Part shown: positions 63,395 to 64,000 of the stretch, in pieces | Numbering within the stretch: the first letter of the stretch is position 1 | Layout: each line of letters begins with the position of its first letter | Assembly: GCF_008000755.1 (NCBI RefSeq) | Contig: NZ_CP041690.1 | Span: 62,001 to 126,000, forward strand | Reading direction: 5' to 3' | Source of the DNA: Youhaiella tibetensis | GTDB taxonomy: Bacteria; Pseudomonadota; Alphaproteobacteria; Rhizobiales; Devosiaceae | DNA: 64,000 bases | Notes under the pieces: generated by a model | What the model saw: only the letters and a program-made list of their open reading frames with translations | Databases searched by the model: none | What the model was told of the DNA's origin: nothing | Program-made: the position numbers and the translations under genes

Positions 63395-64000
63395 TCAACT
63401 GTCCGACGTTGCCGTTTCGCGGGCGACGGCCTCCGCCTTGTCCTCGGGTCGCCGCATCATGAAGGCGGTTTCGAGTCCGGGGCGGAGCAGGCCCTCCATG
63501 GCGCCGGTGAAGAGAATCACCAGGGCCTGGATGACCACGATCATCTCGCGGGTGATGGCAGGCATGTAGAACTGCAGTTCCAGCCCGCCCTGGTAGAGGG
63601 CGCCGAAGAGCAGGGCCGCAAGGGCGATGCCCACCGGGTGATTGCGGCCCATCAGGGCCACGGCGATACCGACGAAGCCGTAACCTGACGGGAAATCGAG
63701 CACAAGCCGGTTCTGGACGCCGAGCACCTCGTTGACCGCCACCAGGCCCGCCAGGCCACCGGAGATGGTCATGGTGATCATGATGAGCCGAGAATTGGAA
63801 ATGCCGGCATAGCGCGAGGCGGTCGGGTTCTTGCCGAGCGTGCGCATGGCGAAGCCGAGCTTGGTGTGCCAGATCAGGATATAGGTGCCGATCAGCGCCA
63901 GGATGGCGAAGATGATGGTCACGTTGACCGGCGCGTAGCCGAAGAACGAGAAGAACTCGCGCAGTTGCGGGATCTTGCCGGCATTGGTGACGGAGGCCGA
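63395..64000 (-). CDS. nucleoside ABC transporter permease (Bmp-type, first permease; 5' end beyond window)
   Basis: The frame is open to base 64000, so this is the C-terminal part (about 201 residues). It has YRTL-type helices typical of the YufP/NupP permease: MRTLGKNPTASRYAGIS, then SGGLAGLVAVNEVLG and GYGFVGIAVALMGRNHPVG, the family's EAA-like loop region. It ends in a charged tail (RRPEDKAEAVARETATSDS). It precedes its partner permease by 11 bases. Confidence 0.88.
   Translation of the reverse strand, partial: SASVTNAGKIPQLREFFSFFGYAPVNVTIIFAILALIGTYILIWHTKLGFAMRTLGKNPTASRYAGISNSRLIMITMTISGGLAGLVAVNEVLGVQNRLVLDFPSGYGFVGIAVALMGRNHPVGIALAALLFGALYQGGLELQFYMPAITREMIVVIQALVILFTGAMEGLLRPGLETAFMMRRPEDKAEAVARETATSDS

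Overview
The window is about 64 kb of GC-rich chromosome from an alphaproteobacterium. I infer Hyphomicrobiales, perhaps a Devosia-like lineage. The grounds are the family mix (TRAP importer with gallate-type enzymes, Tad pilus locus, ABC-exported surface glycan, Bmp-type nucleoside importer), CtrA-like TTAA-N7-TTAA boxes at the pilus genes, frequent TTG/GTG starts and a rhizobial-style intergenic palindrome. The species is not determined by this evidence.

Layout. (1) 1-0.83 kb: 3' part of a Tet-like MFS exporter, then a hexapeptide acetyltransferase. (2) 1.4-10.15 kb: an aromatic-acid catabolic locus. A tandem-HTH LysR regulator and an NAD(P) oxidoreductase run left. A TRAP importer (dctPQM) and the lower gallate pathway run right: galB hydratase, a VOC extradiol dioxygenase, galC aldolase and galD tautomerase. 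One 19-bp sequence, CYATAGC-N5-CTTATGR, occurs three times in the two control regions of this locus. (3) 10.2-11.6 kb: a methyltransferase and a GFA-family protein. (4) 11.9-41.5 kb: a surface-polysaccharide cluster, of which 18.1-41.5 kb is one unbroken minus-strand gene train. It holds nucleotide-sugar dehydrogenases and epimerases, four glycosyltransferase genes (one with two GT domains), two asparagine-synthase-like amidotransferases, five methyltransferases, a NodB-type deacetylase, a membrane-anchored transglutaminase-like protein, an aminotransferase, a FemAB-like transferase, a sulfotransferase, a Wzm/Wzt exporter and the initiating glycosylphosphotransferase. Bases 33.6-38 kb are clearly AT-richer than the rest. 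(5) 41.8-44.3 kb: tRNA-Arg(CCG), an RluA-type pseudouridine synthase, a lipoprotein lytic transglycosylase and an aquaporin. (6) 44.4-54.4 kb: a Tad/Cpa type IVc pilus locus (flp, cpaA, B, C, E, F, tadB, tadC; a secretin-N-like protein and two TadE-like minor pilins divergent), with no cpaD in its usual place. (7) 54.5-64 kb: a HAD phosphatase, then a minus-strand nucleoside import and catabolism operon: two ABC permeases, cdd, deoC, a two-domain ALDH16-type aldehyde dehydrogenase, deoA, deoB and upp.

How they work together. In the gallate locus the TRAP system would import an aromatic or carboxylic acid, the dioxygenase open the ring, and GalD, GalB and GalC take the product to pyruvate and oxaloacetate. 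The glycan cluster is a complete ABC-transporter-dependent assembly line whose decorations (uronamide, methyl, sulfate, amino) are unusually many. The deo operon converts imported nucleosides to bases and acetaldehyde plus glyceraldehyde-3-phosphate, and the ALDH can remove the acetaldehyde.

The most notable points are the repeated operator, the VOC enzyme standing where a LigAB-type gallate dioxygenase is expected, the transglutaminase-like protein beside the twin amidotransferases, and the CtrA-like boxes.
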